Source: JBBRXJ01 sp038248505 (GTDB taxonomy: Bacteria > Bacteroidota > Bacteroidia > Bacteroidales > JBBRXJ01). From it: DNA of 46,050 nt. The position numbers were made by a program, and so were the translations under genes. How positions within the stretch are numbered: the first letter of the stretch is position 1; each line of letters opens with the position of its first letter. The notes beneath the pieces were generated by a model. The model did not search any database. It was not told where the DNA came from and saw only the letters and a program-made list of their open reading frames with translations. Location: the NCBI GenBank assembly GCA_038248505.1, contig JBBRXJ010000014.1:1-46050 (forward strand). The letters run 5' to 3'. This document shows, one piece after another, positions 45,852 to 46,050 of this stretch.

Positions 45852-46050
45852 TTAATAAACAAATGGAAATAGTCGCCAACTTGTCAAGCAGTAATCTGAA
45901 TAATTCGTAAATAAATCTCTCAAAAGTTGCTCCTCATAATTCAATTTTATAATCTGATTGATGATTAATAGTATTAAAACAATTAATCGTAAACAGGAGT
46001 AATCACCTATAAGTAAAGCGCTGCACAATACAATTACAGAACTGTACATA
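45852..46050. other. Right edge, no gene recognised
   Basis: AT-rich sequence after the collar-domain gene. No hairpin terminator or believable reading frame is seen before the window ends. Confidence 0.4.

Noticed and set aside
45852..46049. 65-codon minus-strand frame at the right edge
   Set aside because: Low-complexity hydrophobic/AT-driven sequence with no family pattern and no promoter; probably chance.

Overview
The window is AT-rich DNA from a member of the Bacteroidota. Four independent signs support this: T9SS C-terminal sorting domains of type A (three proteins) and type B/CHU_C (two proteins), a PorP/SprF-family protein, a promoter of the phylum's TTTG-N19-TAnnTTTG form, and starts that mostly lack a strong Shine-Dalgarno. 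An aerobic lifestyle is indicated by a caa3-type oxidase operon. I cannot name the genus from sequence alone.

Layout. 0.3-2.8 kb: a secreted beta-helix (pectate-lyase-like) protein with a type A sorting tail and a clear terminator. 3.4-9.9 kb, minus strand: a DEAD-box RNA helicase and a 1665-residue secreted multidomain protein that ends at a strong hairpin terminator. 10.3-14.6 kb: a two-gene sugar-activation operon, a GalU-like nucleotidyltransferase followed by a 1108-residue fusion of a fucokinase-like GHMP kinase and a UDPGP-type pyrophosphorylase. 14.8-26.6 kb: two tandem, co-linear paralogues (about 1790 residues each; IgGFc-binding-like N-terminus, about 13 PKD-like units, CHU_C tail) followed directly by a PorP/SprF gene, i.e. 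surface proteins with a probable outer-membrane partner. 26.7-27.8 kb: a PAS-type histidine kinase split by a frameshift in a T5 run. 27.8-28.9 kb: a gene-poor stretch that holds a decayed type II toxin-antitoxin pair (RelE/ParE-like), palindromes and shared intergenic repeats.

28.9-37.5 kb is one long respiratory operon: Tat-exported four-cluster Fe-S protein, NrfD-like membrane protein, membrane-anchored cytochrome c, a DoxX-like protein, SCO copper chaperone, oxidase subunits I, III, IV and II (subunit II carries its own cytochrome c domain), and heme O synthase (ctaB, frameshifted as given). It starts at a near-perfect Bacteroidota promoter. The gene order suggests quinol to NrfC/NrfD to cytochrome c to caa3 oxidase, without a visible bc1 or complete alternative complex III. 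37.7-39.5 kb, minus strand: a TPR/coiled-coil/SpoIIE phosphatase. 39.5-45.9 kb: a giant PKD/Ig-like secreted protein with a type A tail, followed within about 10 bases by a secreted protein with a phage tail-collar domain.

The items most worth a second look are the kinase-pyrophosphorylase fusion with FKP-like parts in reversed order, the NrfCD-cytochrome c-caa3 module, the pseudogenised toxin-antitoxin locus, the G9 tract directly before ctaE, and the two frameshifts (kinase, ctaB), which may be real or assembly errors.
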